A stretch of 64,000 nucleotides of DNA from Paracraurococcus lichenis (lineage in GTDB: Bacteria > Pseudomonadota > Alphaproteobacteria > Acetobacterales > Acetobacteraceae). Both the position numbers and the translations under genes were made by a program. Shown here piece by piece: positions 46,629 to 55,671 of this stretch. Numbering within the stretch: position 1 is the stretch's first letter; each line of letters starts with the position of its first letter. The notes under the pieces were generated by a model. That model was not told the origin of the DNA, searched no databases, and saw only the letters and a program-made list of their open reading frames with translations. The stretch spans positions 155,123 to 219,122 of the forward strand of contig NZ_JAUTWS010000009.1 of NCBI RefSeq assembly GCF_030657435.1. Reading direction: 5' to 3'.

Positions 46629-46868
46629 TCAGAAGAAGTTCGCCCGGTCCTCGGCCAGCAGGATCGGATAGGCGCGGGCGGCACGGTCGCGGCCGTCGGT
46701 GGCATCGGCCAGCGCGTCCAGCCAGCCCGCGAACCAGGCGCGGCCGAGATTGCCGGTGCCCGCGGCCGGGTTCTCGACGACCGAGGCGCCGGCCGCGAAG
46801 GCGGCGCGGCCGGCGGCGTAGAGGTCATCGGTGACCCGGCGATCCTCAGGGTCGACTTGGAAGGGCAT
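46629..46868 (-). CDS. RMF-like small protein
   Basis: 79 residues. The segment AAGRAAFAAGASVVENPAAGTGNLGRAWFAGWLDALADA resembles ribosome modulation factor and the Rmf-like domain (AxxxGxxAxxxGxxxxxNP...W..GW..A). E. coli Rmf is 55 residues; this protein has an N-terminal extension and a C-terminal tail YPILLAEDRANFF. Family knowledge: Rmf drives 100S ribosome dimer formation in stationary phase, but Rmf-like proteins elsewhere are less understood. It lies convergent with the M20 gene. Confidence 0.65.
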   Translation of the reverse strand: MPFQVDPEDRRVTDDLYAAGRAAFAAGASVVENPAAGTGNLGRAWFAGWLDALADATDGRDRAARAYPILLAEDRANFF

Positions 46869-46928
46869 TCTCGCGGCTCCCGGCGCTTGCGCCGGGAGAA
46901 TAGCCCGGCCCGCGGCCGAAGGCTTGCG

Positions 46929-47201
46929 CTACCAGCGCGGGCCCCAGCCGCCGGGCGGACCATAGGCGGGCGGCGGGGGCGGGGCGTAGACGCGGCCACG
47001 CTCCCAGGCCTCGTGCCGGCGCCAGGCCCATTCGCGGGCGCGCTCGGCCTCGAACCAGGCGCGGCGCGCCTCGCGCTCCCGCCAGTAGGGATCGTCGCCG
47101 CCGGCCGAGCCATAGCCCCAGCCGTCATGGGCGGAGGCGGCGCCGGCCAGCAGCGGCAGGGCGGCAAGGGCAGCCAGGAACGCGGTGCGGATCGTCTTCA
47201 T
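46929..47201 (-). CDS. Small exported Trp/Arg-rich protein
   Basis: 90 residues with a strong GGAGGAAG site. MKTIRTAFLAALAALPLLAGAASA is a clear signal peptide. The mature part is highly charged and aromatic (DDPYWREREARRAWFEAERAREWAWRRHEAWERGR) and ends in a Pro/Gly/Tyr-rich tail (about residues 71-90). It resembles small periplasmic proteins of unknown function found in acetic acid bacteria relatives; no named domain is recognised. A copy of the 63-bp repeat overlaps its upstream region. Confidence 0.75.
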   Translation of the reverse strand: MKTIRTAFLAALAALPLLAGAASAHDGWGYGSAGGDDPYWREREARRAWFEAERAREWAWRRHEAWERGRVYAPPPPPAYGPPGGWGPRW

Positions 47202-47218
47202 GCTCGGCTTCCTCCGAG

Positions 47219-47283
47219 GGCGGGCCGACAACCGGCGGGCGAGGGGCCCGGAGGTCTTCATCGGCGCGCCCGACTTGCAGGGC
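47219..47283. repeat. Dispersed copy of the 63-bp intergenic repeat
   Basis: The 65-bp stretch starting GGCGGGCCGACAACCGGCGG and ending TTGCAGGGC aligns along its length with the tandem 63-bp units at 24259-24447, sharing GGCCCGGAGG and CATCGGC-CGCCC cores, with about one indel. It lies in the gap between divergent genes at 47201 and 47389. Confidence 0.6.
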
Positions 47284-47388
47284 CTCGACAGGAAGGAGCA
47301 TCGCCCCGCCCCGCGGCGGATCGAGGGCGCGGCCGTGGCGAAGCGATGGCGCCGTGGCATGATGCCGGACGACAGGAGGAGACGAGGC

Positions 47389-48060
47389 ATGCCGCAGGCC
47401 CTGATCATCGGCGCGGGGGATGGCCTCTCGGCCTCGCTCGCCCGGCTGCTGGCGCGGGAGGGCTATGCCGTCGCGCTCGCCGCCCGGAACACGGCGAAGC
47501 TCGCGGCGCTGGCGGCGGAGACCGGCGCCAGCACCCATGCCTGCGATGCCGCCGATGCCGGGCAGGTCGCGGCGCTGTTCCGCGCCGCCGGGGAGGAGGC
47601 CGAGGTGGTGGTCTACAACCCCAGCTACCGCACCCGCGGGCCGATCGCCGAACTCGACCCGGCGGAGGTGCAGAAGAGCCTGCAGGTCTGTGCCTTCGGT
47701 GCCTTCCTCGCGGTGCGGGAGGCGGCGCGGCGGATGGAGCCGCGCGGGCGGGGGACCATCCTGCTGACCGGCGCGAGCGCCGGGGTGAAGGGCTACCCGC
47801 AGAGCGCGAGCTTCGCCATGGGGAAATTCGCCCTCCGCGGCCTGGCGCAGTCGGCGGCGCGGGAGCTGCACCCGAAGGGGGTGCATGTGGCGCATGTCGT
47901 CATCGATGGCGGCATCCGCAGCGCCCGGCGGCCGGAGACGGGGGAGGACACCATGCTCGACCCCGACGCCATCGCCGCGACCTACTGGCACCTCATCGGC
48001 CAGCCGCGCAGCGCCTGGAGCTGGGAGATCGAGGTCAGGCCCTGGGTGGAGCGGTTCTGA
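47389..48060 (+). CDS. SDR-fold protein lacking the catalytic tyrosine
   Basis: 223 residues from ATG 47389 with CAGGAGGAG upstream. The N-terminus MPQALIIGAGDGLSASLARLLAREG is a variant of the SDR TGxxxGxG cofactor loop. The usual YxxxK is FAMGK here (Phe142, Lys146) in SASFAMGKFALRGLAQSAARELHPKGVHVAHVVIDGGI. Ser130 of the TGAS segment is kept. It may bind NAD(P) without normal oxidoreductase chemistry, or belong to the atypical SDR branch with this FAMGK motif. The C-terminal TYWHLIGQPRSAWSWEIEVRPWVERF is typical for that branch. Confidence 0.85.
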   Translation: MPQALIIGAGDGLSASLARLLAREGYAVALAARNTAKLAALAAETGASTHACDAADAGQVAALFRAAGEEAEVVVYNPSYRTRGPIAELDPAEVQKSLQVCAFGAFLAVREAARRMEPRGRGTILLTGASAGVKGYPQSASFAMGKFALRGLAQSAARELHPKGVHVAHVVIDGGIRSARRPETGEDTMLDPDAIAATYWHLIGQPRSAWSWEIEVRPWVERF

Positions 48061-48296
48061 CGGGATCGCCCGGCCCCCGGTCCCGCCAGGGCGGAGCACC
48101 GGGGTGCCCATACCGGGCGGCGAAGCCCATAACTAGAAGTAGAAAATCTGCCAGAATTCATCAACTGTTCGCTATTGGCGCCAAGAATCATTTGGAGAAA
48201 GCCACTCACGCAGGCGCGGCAACGACTTCCGCCTTGCCGCGTTACCACGTCACTAGTATGTGTGAGTGGCCAGTTCACATTGTCCGGAGCCGCTGC
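48061..48296. other. AT-richer intergenic region with inverted repeat
   Basis: The gap includes a relatively AT-rich stretch at 48125-48195 (AACTAGAAGTAGAAAATCTG) unlike its surroundings. Inverted repeat GCCACTCAC (48201-48209) and GTGAGTGGC (48262-48270) brackets CACTAGTATG. A TGTGA...TCACA pair (48261-48265 and 48275-48279) overlaps it. This is probably the promoter/operator region of the small gene at 48297. Confidence 0.45.
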
Positions 48297-48518
48297 ATGC
48301 GCGCTGCGCCCCAGGTTGTCGAAGCCGAGGCCGATACCACCGACCAGTCCGCCCTGCGGCTGATGCTGTCCTATGTCGAAGCGGAGTGCCTGCGCATGGG
48401 GGCGATGGACGCGGCGCGGCATGCTGCGCTCGCCGCGTCCCTGATGCCCGATACCCCCAAGGCGGCCGCCGGGGCCGCCTGCCTGGTCCGCCGCCCGCGC
48501 GGCGCCCGCCTGCACTGA
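48297..48518 (+). CDS. Small protein of unknown function, 73 residues
   Basis: A frame from ATG 48297 (or 13 codons earlier at 48258). The middle SALRLMLSYVEAECLRMGAMDAARHAALAASLMPD is predicted helical and reads like a conserved small protein of this bacterial group, though I cannot name a family. There is no signal peptide. The upstream AT-richer region with inverted repeats supports expression. Convergent to metW. Confidence 0.6.
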   Translation: MRAAPQVVEAEADTTDQSALRLMLSYVEAECLRMGAMDAARHAALAASLMPDTPKAAAGAACLVRRPRGARLH

Positions 48519-48601
48519 CCACCCGGCGTCCCCCGTGCCAGGATGGCCGGGTCGACCCAGCGACGGGCCCAGGGCCCGATGGCGCCGAAGCGCCGCCTGT
48601 C

Positions 48602-49243
48602 TCAGCGCCGCCTGAGCAGGAACAAGGCCTGTTCCCCGAACAGATTCGCCAGCCAGGGTGACCGCTTCCAGGGCGTCTTCAGCCCCCGGTCGTCGACGGC
48701 CAGCCAGCGCTCCACCACATAGCCATCCAGCGCGCAGAGGTCGAAGAAGTCCCTGATCGTGCAGGGATGGATGTTCGGCGTCTCATGCCAGGCGCGATGC
48801 CAGGTATCCGTCATCGGCATGCGGCCGGTGCTGAGCAATTGCCAGCGCAGCAGCCAGTGGCCGAAATTCGGGAAGGAGACGATGGCATGCCGGCCGATGC
48901 GCAGCATCTGCCGCAGCACCTCCCGCGGCTTCTCCACCGCCTGCAGGGTCCGCGACAGCACCACGTAGTCGAAGGCGCCGTCCGGATAGAAGGCGAGGTC
49001 GTTGTCGGCATCGCCCTGGATCACCGCCAGCCCCGCCGCGACCGCCTGGGTCGCCTGCGCCATGTCGATCTCGATGCCCCGGGCATCGGCGCCCTTCTCG
49101 GCCGTCAGGTGGGCGAGCAGCGCGCCGTCGCCGCAGCCGATGTCGAGCACCGTCGCGCCGCGCGGGATCATCTCCGCGATCAGGCGGAGGTCGAGCCGCA
49201 TGTTCTTGGCGACGAAGCGGATGGGGAGGTGGGTGTCGGGCAT
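48602..49243 (-). CDS. metW: Methionine biosynthesis protein MetW
   Basis: 213 residues. A class I methyltransferase-like fold: GATVLDIGCGDGALLAHLTAEKGADARGIEIDM, VIQGDADNDLAFYPDGAFDYVVLSRTLQAVEKPREVLRQMLRIGRHAIVSFPNFGHWLLRWQLLSTGRMPMTDTWHRAWHETPNIHPCTIRDFFDLCAL. The SFPNFGHW block and position near metX identify MetW. Family knowledge: MetW works with MetX in homoserine acylation. It lies 6 bp downstream of the ankyrin gene that separates it from metX. Confidence 0.94.
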   Translation of the reverse strand: MPDTHLPIRFVAKNMRLDLRLIAEMIPRGATVLDIGCGDGALLAHLTAEKGADARGIEIDMAQATQAVAAGLAVIQGDADNDLAFYPDGAFDYVVLSRTLQAVEKPREVLRQMLRIGRHAIVSFPNFGHWLLRWQLLSTGRMPMTDTWHRAWHETPNIHPCTIRDFFDLCALDGYVVERWLAVDDRGLKTPWKRSPWLANLFGEQALFLLRRR

Positions 49244-49249
49244 GATGGC

Positions 49250-49744
49250 TCAGTCCTGGCCGGCGGCGCGCAGCAGGCCGGGCGCCACCCGGGCGCCCAT
49301 GGCCTCCGCCGCCTGCAGCGCGGTCTGCCCCTTGGCGTCGCGCAGCGCCGGGTCGGCGCCGCGGGCGAGCAGCAGTTCCACCACCGGGGCGCGGTCGAAC
49401 ATCGCCGCGGTCATCAACGCCGTCCGCCCATCCGTCCCGGCGCCGTCCACCGGCGCCCCGTGGTCGAGCAGCAGCCCGACCATGCGCGCATCGCCCTGGT
49501 AGGCGGCGCCGACGATCGGAAGCTGACCCTTGGGGTTCGCCAGCATCGGGTCGGCGCCGTGCCCGAGCAGCAGCGCCGCCTCGGCATGCCGGCCGTTGTA
49601 GGCGGCGACCATCAGCAGGCTGTCGCCGCGGGCATTCTGCAGGTTGGCGGGCAACCCGTCGGCCAGCAGGCCGCGCAGGAGCTCCGTCTCGCCATCCCGC
49701 AGGATCCCGAAGACCTGCTCGATCCGCTCGGCTTCGTCCTCCAT
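49250..49744 (-). CDS. Ankyrin-repeat protein between metX and metW
   Basis: 164 residues from ATG 49744. Three to four ankyrin repeats are visible: NARGDSLLMVAAYNGRHAEAALLLGHGADPMLAN, KGQLPIVGAAYQGDARMVGLLLDHGAPVDGA, DGRTALMTAAMFDRAPVVELLLARGADPALRD and KGQTALQAAEAMGA. No enzymatic domain or signal peptide. It starts four bases after metX ends and stops 6 bp before metW, so it is translated as part of the metX-metW operon. A scaffold role for the MetX-MetW pair is an inference. Confidence 0.85.
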   Translation of the reverse strand: MEDEAERIEQVFGILRDGETELLRGLLADGLPANLQNARGDSLLMVAAYNGRHAEAALLLGHGADPMLANPKGQLPIVGAAYQGDARMVGLLLDHGAPVDGAGTDGRTALMTAAMFDRAPVVELLLARGADPALRDAKGQTALQAAEAMGARVAPGLLRAAGQD

Positions 49745-49748
49745 CCCC

Positions 49749-50903
49749 TCACACCCCCAGCCGGTCGGCGCAGCCCGCGAGGAACCCGCCGAGGGCGCGG
49801 TGGAAGACCGGCTCCTCCAGCAGGAAGGCGTCGTGGCCCTTGTCGGACTCGATCTCGACGAAGCTGACATTGGCCGCCGCGGCGTTCAGGGCACGGACCA
49901 GGGCGCGGCTCTCGGTGGTCGGGAAGAGCCAGTCCGAGGAGAAGGAGGCGACGAAGAAGCGCGTCCTCGTCCCGCGGAAGGCCGCCGCCAGGTCGCCGCC
50001 GTGTTCCTGCGCCAGGTCGAAATAATCCATGGCGCGGGTGATGGTCAGGTAGGAATTCGCGTCGAAGCGCCGGACGAAGGTGCTGCCCTGGTGGCGGAGG
50101 TAGCTCTCCACCTCGAAGACGTCCTCGAGGAAGGTCAGCGCCGAGGCGCCGCGCAGGCGGCGGCCGAATTTCCGGGTCAGCGCCTGCTCGGACAGGTAGG
50201 TGATGTGGGCGACCATGCGGGCGACCGAGAGGCCCTGGGCCGGCACCCGCCCCTCCTCCCAGTAGCGCCCGGCCTTCCAGGCGGGGTCGGACTGGATGGC
50301 GGCGCGGCCGACCTCATTGAAGGCGATGTTCTGGGCGCTGTGATGCGCCGCCGTGGCGATGGGCGCGGCGGCGAAGACCGAGCCGGGAAAGGTCGCGGCC
50401 CATTCCAGCGCCTGCATCCCGCCCATCGAGCCGCCGACCACGGCCAGCAGCCGGGAAATGCCGAGATGGTCCACCAGCCGCTTCTGGGCGCGGACCATGT
50501 CGCGGATGGTGATGCTGGGGAAATCCGTGCCCCAGGGCCGGCCGAGGCCGCGCCCCGCGGAATCCGTCATCTCCTCCCGCGGGCCGGTGCTGCCCATGCA
50601 GCCGCCGAGCACATTGGCGCAGATCAGGAAGTAGCGGTCGGTGTCGAGCGGCTTGCCGGGGCCGAGGATGGTCTCCCACCAGCCGGGCTTGCCGGTCAGC
50701 GGATGCGGCTCCGCCACGTACTGGTCGCCGGTCAGGGCATGGCAGACCAGCACGGCATTGCTGCGCGCGGCGTTCAGCGTGCCATAGGTCCGGTAGGCCA
50801 CGGCCATCGGCGCGATCGTCATCCCGCAATCGAGCGCCAGGCCGTCCGCGAAGACGGCCCGCTGGTGATCCACCTGCGGGAAGGGAGCGATATGGGCTGA
50901 CAT
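49749..50903 (-). CDS. metX: Homoserine O-acetyltransferase/succinyltransferase
   Basis: 384 residues. An alpha/beta-hydrolase acyltransferase: [24 protein letters not shown], the nucleophile elbow [12 protein letters not shown], and late catalytic residues in [11 protein letters not shown] and [12 protein letters not shown]. Family knowledge: MetX acylates L-homoserine using acetyl- or succinyl-CoA; which donor cannot be judged. With metZ, this suggests direct sulfhydrylation. It begins a metX-ank-metW operon, divergent from the chorismate mutase gene with 133 bp between. Confidence 0.94.
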   Translation of the reverse strand: MSAHIAPFPQVDHQRAVFADGLALDCGMTIAPMAVAYRTYGTLNAARSNAVLVCHALTGDQYVAEPHPLTGKPGWWETILGPGKPLDTDRYFLICANVLGGCMGSTGPREEMTDSAGRGLGRPWGTDFPSITIRDMVRAQKRLVDHLGISRLLAVVGGSMGGMQALEWAATFPGSVFAAAPIATAAHHSAQNIAFNEVGRAAIQSDPAWKAGRYWEEGRVPAQGLSVARMVAHITYLSEQALTRKFGRRLRGASALTFLEDVFEVESYLRHQGSTFVRRFDANSYLTITRAMDYFDLAQEHGGDLAAAFRGTRTRFFVASFSSDWLFPTTESRALVRALNAAAANVSFVEIESDKGHDAFLLEEPVFHRALGGFLAGCADRLGV

Positions 50904-51036
50904 GGCGGGCCACGATCCTCGTGGGCCTCCATAGAGCAAGCGGCCGCCAGGGGAAACAGCCGGGGGCGGCGCGCGTGCCTCCGCTTGGCGGGCGGGCCCG
51001 CGGCGTCTAAAGCAGGCCGGAAAGACATCCCGGACG

Positions 51037-51906
51037 ATGACCGCAGCCTCCGACACGAAGACCGCGCCCGCGACGCCGGCGGCCACGGCCCCCGGTACGC
51101 CCCCGGAGGCGCTGGCGGCCCTGCGGGCCGAGATCGACCGGCTCGACGACCAGTTGCACGACCTGGTGATGCGCCGGGCCGAGGTGGTGGCGAGCCTCGC
51201 TGCCAGCGGCGTCAAGCGCGGCGGCAGCCCGCTGCGGCCGGGGCGGGAGGCGATGATCCTGCGCCGGTTGCTGGCCCGCCACGCCGGCGCCCTGCCCGGC
51301 GGCGCGGTGGTGCGGCTGTGGCGGGAGATCTTCGGCGCCAGCAGCGCCATGCAGGGCGGCTTCACGGTGGCCGTCTATGCGCGGGAGGAGGCGCAGCTCC
51401 GCCTCGCCCGCGACCATTTCGGCGGGGCGATCCCGCTGCGGCCGCTGCCGACCGCGGCGCGCGCTCTGGCGGCCGTCGCCGCCGGCGAGGCGCAGGTGGC
51501 CGTCCTCCCGGCGCCCGAGGAGGGCGAGCCGGCCGAGCAGGCCTGGTGGACCGGGCTCGACGCGCCGCGGCTGCAGGTGGTGGCGCGCCTGCCCTTCTGG
51601 TCCGAGGGCGAGGCGGCGGCGCTGGCCGTTGCCCCCGGCGCGGCGGACCCGAGCGGCGACGACCGCTCCCTGCTGCGGCTCGAAATGGCCGGGGACCGCG
51701 GCCGGGCGCAGGTGGCCGCGGCGCTGGCCGCCGCCGGGCTGCCGCCGCGCAGCCTGCTGCTGCGCCGCGACGGCGGCGTGGTGCGGGCGCTGGCGGAGAT
51801 CGATGGCGTGGTGGAGGACGGCGATGCGCGGCTCGCCGCCCTGCCCTTCGACCGCGCGCTGCCCCTAGGCTTCCACGCCGTGCCCGAGAGAGGAAACCCC
51901 GGCTGA
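51037..51906 (+). CDS. Chorismate mutase with C-terminal extension
   Basis: 289 residues. The AroQ-type chorismate mutase domain occupies about residues 24-105: [30 protein letters not shown] and the Arg/Lys-rich helix [18 protein letters not shown], then [16 protein letters not shown]. The C-terminal 180 residues ([32 protein letters not shown]) recall a periplasmic-binding-like or degenerate prephenate dehydratase fold, without the catalytic TTRF. Family knowledge: converts chorismate to prephenate. It is followed by hisC with one-base overlap and tyrA. Confidence 0.85.
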   Translation: MTAASDTKTAPATPAATAPGTPPEALAALRAEIDRLDDQLHDLVMRRAEVVASLAASGVKRGGSPLRPGREAMILRRLLARHAGALPGGAVVRLWREIFGASSAMQGGFTVAVYAREEAQLRLARDHFGGAIPLRPLPTAARALAAVAAGEAQVAVLPAPEEGEPAEQAWWTGLDAPRLQVVARLPFWSEGEAAALAVAPGAADPSGDDRSLLRLEMAGDRGRAQVAAALAAAGLPPRSLLLRRDGGVVRALAEIDGVVEDGDARLAALPFDRALPLGFHAVPERGNPG

Positions 51907-52994
51907 TGCCCGCCCTGCTGCCCCGCCCCTCCATCCTCTCGATCGAGCCCTATGTCGGCGGCGAGTCGAAGATCCCGGGCGTGAACCGGATCGTGAAGCT
52001 CTCCTCCAACGAAGGCGCCTTCGGCGTGCCGCCCGGCGCGCAGCAGGCCTATGCCGCCATGGCCGCCGAGCTGCACCGCTACCCCGATGGCGGCGCGACG
52101 GCGCTGCGCGAGGCGATCGGCCGGCGCTTCGGCCTCGACCCCGCGCGCATCGTCTGCGGCAACGGCTCGGACGAGCTGATCGGCGCGCTGGTCATGGCCT
52201 ATGGCGGTGAGGGCACCGAGCTGGTGATGTCGGCGCATGGCTTCATCATGTACGACATTGCCGGGCGCTATGCCGGCTGCCGGGTGATCAAGGTGCCGGA
52301 GCGGAACCTGACGGCGGATGTGGACGCCATGCTGGCCGCCGTCGGGCCGCGCACGCGGCTGGTCTTCCTGGCCAACCCGAACAACCCCACGGGCTCCATG
52401 CTGCCGGCGGCCGAGGTGGCGCGGCTGCGCGCCGGCCTGCGGGAGGACGTGCTGCTGGTGCTCGACAGCGCCTATGCGGAATACGTCACCCGGCCGGACT
52501 ACGACCCGGGCACGGCGCTGGTCGATGCCGGCGGCAATACGGTGATGACGCGGACCTTCAGCAAGGTATTCGGCCTCGGCGGCGTCCGCCTCGGCTGGGC
52601 CTACGCGCCGGCGCATGTCATCGACATCCTCAACCGCGTGCGCGGGCCCTTCAACGTGAATGCGCCGGCCATGGCGGCCGGCATCGCGGCGCTGGCCGAG
52701 CCGGGCTGGGTGGAGAAGAGCGTCGCGCACAACGACGCCTGGCGCGCGAAGCTGTCGGAGGGCCTGCGCGCCCTCGGCATCGCCGTGCACCCGAGCGAGG
52801 GCAATTTCATCCTGGCCGATTTCGGCACGGCGGAGCGCGCCAAGGCGGCGGATGCGGCGCTGAAGGCGCGCGGCCTGATCGTGCGCGCCATGGCGGCCTA
52901 TTCGCTGCCGCAGGCGCTCCGCATCACCATCGGCACGGCCGAGGAATGCGGCATGGTGCAGGACGCGTTGGCCGGGTTCATGCGCGGCGCATGA
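51906..52994 (+). CDS. hisC: Histidinol-phosphate/aromatic aminotransferase
   Basis: 362 residues from ATG 51906, overlapping the upstream stop codon by one base. Class I/II aminotransferase motifs: [58 protein letters not shown], the PLP lysine in [21 protein letters not shown], and a C-terminal Arg region [11 protein letters not shown]. Placed between chorismate mutase and prephenate dehydrogenase, it likely transaminates histidinol phosphate and aromatic 2-oxo acids; dual use is known for HisC. It overlaps tyrA by four bases. Confidence 0.92.
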   Translation: MPALLPRPSILSIEPYVGGESKIPGVNRIVKLSSNEGAFGVPPGAQQAYAAMAAELHRYPDGGATALREAIGRRFGLDPARIVCGNGSDELIGALVMAYGGEGTELVMSAHGFIMYDIAGRYAGCRVIKVPERNLTADVDAMLAAVGPRTRLVFLANPNNPTGSMLPAAEVARLRAGLREDVLLVLDSAYAEYVTRPDYDPGTALVDAGGNTVMTRTFSKVFGLGGVRLGWAYAPAHVIDILNRVRGPFNVNAPAMAAGIAALAEPGWVEKSVAHNDAWRAKLSEGLRALGIAVHPSEGNFILADFGTAERAKAADAALKARGLIVRAMAAYSLPQALRITIGTAEECGMVQDALAGFMRGA

Positions 52995-53878
52995 GCGATG
53001 TCCTGTTCGAGCGGTTGTGCCTGATCGGCGTCGGGCTGATCGGCAGTTCCATCGCGCGGGCGGCGCGGGAGAAGGGCGGCATCGCCCGGACCGTCGTCGC
53101 CCATACCCGCCGGCCGGAGACGCTGGCGAAGGTGCGCGAGCTCGGCTTCGCCGATGTGGTGGAGGAGGATCCGGCGCGGGCGGTCGCGGGCTGCGACGGC
53201 GTCATCCTCTGCGTCCCCGTCGGCGCCTATGCCGGCGTCATGCGGCAGATCGCGCCGCATTTGGCGCCGGGCTGCATCCTCTCCGACGTGGGCTCCACCA
53301 AGGGCAGCGTCATCCGCGACCTCGGGCCGCTGCTGCCGCCCGGCGCGCGGCTGGTGCCGGCGCATCCCATGGCGGGCACCGAGCACAGCGGCCCGGAGGC
53401 CGGCTTCGCCCAACTCTTCGAGGGGCGGTACTGCATCCTCACCCCGCTGCCGAACGGCGATCCGGCGGCGGCCGAGCGGATCGCCGAGCTGTGGCGGCGC
53501 TGCGGCTCCATGGTGGAGCGGATGGATGCCGAGACCCATGACAAGGTCGTCGCCATCGTCTCCCACCTGCCGCACCTGATCGCCTTCACCATCTGCGGCA
53601 CGGCCGATGACCTGGCGGAGGAGACGCGCGAGGCGGTGCTGAAATTCGCCGCCTCCGGCTTCCGCGACTTCACCCGCATCGCGGCGAGCGACGTGGACAT
53701 GTGGCGCGACATCTTCCTGAACAACCGCGATGCGCTGCTGGAGATGCTGGCCCGCTTCACCGAGGACAGCCACGCCCTGGCCCGCGCCGTACGCTGGGGC
53801 CAGGCGGAGTTCATCGAGGACCGCATCCGCCGCGGCCGCCGGATCCGCCGCGGGCTGATCGAGCGGAAGCAGGCCTAG
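52991..53878 (+). CDS. tyrA: Prephenate/arogenate dehydrogenase
   Basis: 295 residues from ATG 52991. The dinucleotide-binding motif [13 protein letters not shown] is followed by [10 protein letters not shown], the catalytic His region [30 protein letters not shown] and [12 protein letters not shown]. These match TyrA/TyrC (cyclohexadienyl dehydrogenase). No ACT domain is present. Family knowledge: it oxidatively decarboxylates prephenate or arogenate toward tyrosine using NAD(P). Last gene of the chorismate mutase-hisC-tyrA operon. Confidence 0.93.
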   Translation: MSDVLFERLCLIGVGLIGSSIARAAREKGGIARTVVAHTRRPETLAKVRELGFADVVEEDPARAVAGCDGVILCVPVGAYAGVMRQIAPHLAPGCILSDVGSTKGSVIRDLGPLLPPGARLVPAHPMAGTEHSGPEAGFAQLFEGRYCILTPLPNGDPAAAERIAELWRRCGSMVERMDAETHDKVVAIVSHLPHLIAFTICGTADDLAEETREAVLKFAASGFRDFTRIAASDVDMWRDIFLNNRDALLEMLARFTEDSHALARAVRWGQAEFIEDRIRRGRRIRRGLIERKQA

Positions 53879-53914
53879 CCCCGGTCGCCCGGCGGCGGAA
53901 GCCGGCGCGCCGCG

Positions 53915-55426
53915 TCAGATCCGCCGCAGCGGCATCGACCAGGCGAGCAGCGCGCCGCAGCCGGTGAAGGCCGCGACCACCAGGAAGGCCAGGCTGAAGG
54001 CCTGCGCGATCCCGGCCTGCAACTGCGCCTGCTGCGCCGCCGGCACGCCCGCCAGCGCATCCGGCCCGAGGCGGATGAGGTCGACGAAGAGGGCCGCCGC
54101 GCCGCCGCCCTGCAGGGTCAGCGTGGCGAAGAGCACCGCGCCGACCAGCGCCGTGCCGAAGGCGGCGCCGACCGAGCGGGAGAACTGCACCGAGCCCGCC
54201 GCGGCGCCGAGCATCTTCGGCCCCGCCGCCCCCTGCACGGTGATCTGCACCACCCCCATCACCGTGCCCATGCCGAGCGCGTTCAGCCCGAAGCCCCAGG
54301 CGATCTCCCGCGTCCCGAGCGCGGGCGCCCATAGCCCGAGCGCGACCAGCACCGCCGTCGCCAGGCAGAGACCGACCGAGGGGAAGATCGCCGTCCGCCC
54401 GGTGCGCGTCACCAGCCGGCCCGTCACCATCGAGCTCACGCCGATGGCGATGGTCAGCGGCAGCAGCAGCAGGCCGGTCTCGGCCGCCGAGGTGCCGCGG
54501 ACGACCCGCATGTAGATCGGCAGGAAGGTGAAGAGCGAGACCAGCGCCGCGCCGTGGCAGGCCGCCATGGCATCCGCCCGCCAGATCGGCGCCTGCCGCA
54601 GCAGCGCGACGGGCAGCAGCGGCGAGGTGGCACGGCGCTCCTGCCGCAGCAGCAGCAGCAGGGCGAGCAGCGAGACGGCCAGCAGCCCGGCGGCGGTGGC
54701 CAGCGAGAGCGGGTCGAAGCGCTGCACCGCCTCGAGCGCCAGCAGCATCGGCGCGACGAAGCCGATGAAGAGGCCGAGGCCGATCGTGTCGAAGCGGATC
54801 CGCCCGCCGCCCGTCCGCCGCCGCGGCAGGCGCAGCAGCAGCAGCGCCGCGACCAGCCCGATCGGCAGGTTGACCAGGAAGACCGAGCGCCAGCCGAGAT
54901 GCTGCGTCAGGAAGCCACCCGCGACCGGCCCGAAGGTGCTGGAGCAGACCATGACCCCGGCGAGGTAGCCCTGGTAGCGGCCGCGCTCGCGCGGCGGCAC
55001 GCTCTCCCCCACCAGCGCCTGGGAGAGGGTCATCAGCCCGCCGCCGCCGAGCCCCTGCAGCACCCGCATGGCGGCGAGCATCTCGACGCTGGTCGAGACG
55101 GCGCAGAGCAGCGAGGCGAGCAGGAAGAGCGCGAGCCCGGCCAGCATCAGCCGCGGCCGCCCCAGCGCATCGCCGAGCCGGCCATAGACCGGCGCCGCGA
55201 TGGTATTGGCGACGAGATAGGCGACGACGATCCAGGACAGCCGCTCCACCCCGCCGAGCGAGGCGCCAATCGCCGGCAGCGCCGTGGAGACGATGGTCTG
55301 GTCGACGATCGCCAGGAACATCGGCAGCACGATGGAGGGGAAGACGGTGAGGAAGGGCGACCGCGCGGGCGGCGCGGCGGGCTCCGCCTCGCTCGCCAGG
55401 GCGGGCATGGTCTCGTTCAGGGGCAT
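53915..55426 (-). CDS. MFS drug-efflux transporter, EmrB/QacA (DHA2) family
   Basis: 503 residues from ATG 55426 with about 14 hydrophobic segments. Family signatures: [21 protein letters not shown] (motif C-like region with the D-x-TIV-x-A-LP signature), [23 protein letters not shown] (motif A) and [21 protein letters not shown]. Family knowledge: proton-driven export of drugs and other small molecules. It is convergent with tyrA and divergent from a citrate-type MFS transporter. No membrane-fusion gene (emrA) is nearby, so it may act alone. Confidence 0.92.
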   Translation of the reverse strand: MPLNETMPALASEAEPAAPPARSPFLTVFPSIVLPMFLAIVDQTIVSTALPAIGASLGGVERLSWIVVAYLVANTIAAPVYGRLGDALGRPRLMLAGLALFLLASLLCAVSTSVEMLAAMRVLQGLGGGGLMTLSQALVGESVPPRERGRYQGYLAGVMVCSSTFGPVAGGFLTQHLGWRSVFLVNLPIGLVAALLLLRLPRRRTGGGRIRFDTIGLGLFIGFVAPMLLALEAVQRFDPLSLATAAGLLAVSLLALLLLLRQERRATSPLLPVALLRQAPIWRADAMAACHGAALVSLFTFLPIYMRVVRGTSAAETGLLLLPLTIAIGVSSMVTGRLVTRTGRTAIFPSVGLCLATAVLVALGLWAPALGTREIAWGFGLNALGMGTVMGVVQITVQGAAGPKMLGAAAGSVQFSRSVGAAFGTALVGAVLFATLTLQGGGAAALFVDLIRLGPDALAGVPAAQQAQLQAGIAQAFSLAFLVVAAFTGCGALLAWSMPLRRI

Positions 55427-55671
55427 GGGCGCATCGGCTCTCCTGCCGCCCAATGCGGCGGGACGCCCATACGTTCCCGCCCGCGCCGCAGGGGCCGGCC
55501 CGCATCCTCGGCGCTTCCGGCCGCGGCGCAAGGATGCGGGTGCCACCGGCGGCGGACACGACCGCGCGGTCCGGATTGCAAAGCGTCCATGCGGCGCCAT
55601 CCCGGCACGGCGGCGCAACCTTGCCGGCGCCTGCAGGGTTCTCGCCGGCGATGCGCTGCGGGAGGCAGGGG

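Noticed and set aside
48261..48279. A CRP-type site (TGTGA-N6-TCACA)
   Set aside because: The half-sites are present but the spacer is nine bases rather than six, so it does not fit the CRP consensus.
44946..48518. A plus-strand open frame of 1190 codons
   Set aside because: It overlaps ribF-side, M20, RMF-like and SDR genes in other frames, is Arg/Ala/Gly-rich with no motifs, and is an artefact of very high GC. Only its last 73 codons look like a real small gene.
50904..51036. A second SAM riboswitch upstream of metX
   Set aside because: GCTTG and TAAA occur, but not in the SAM-II order and without a P1 helix.
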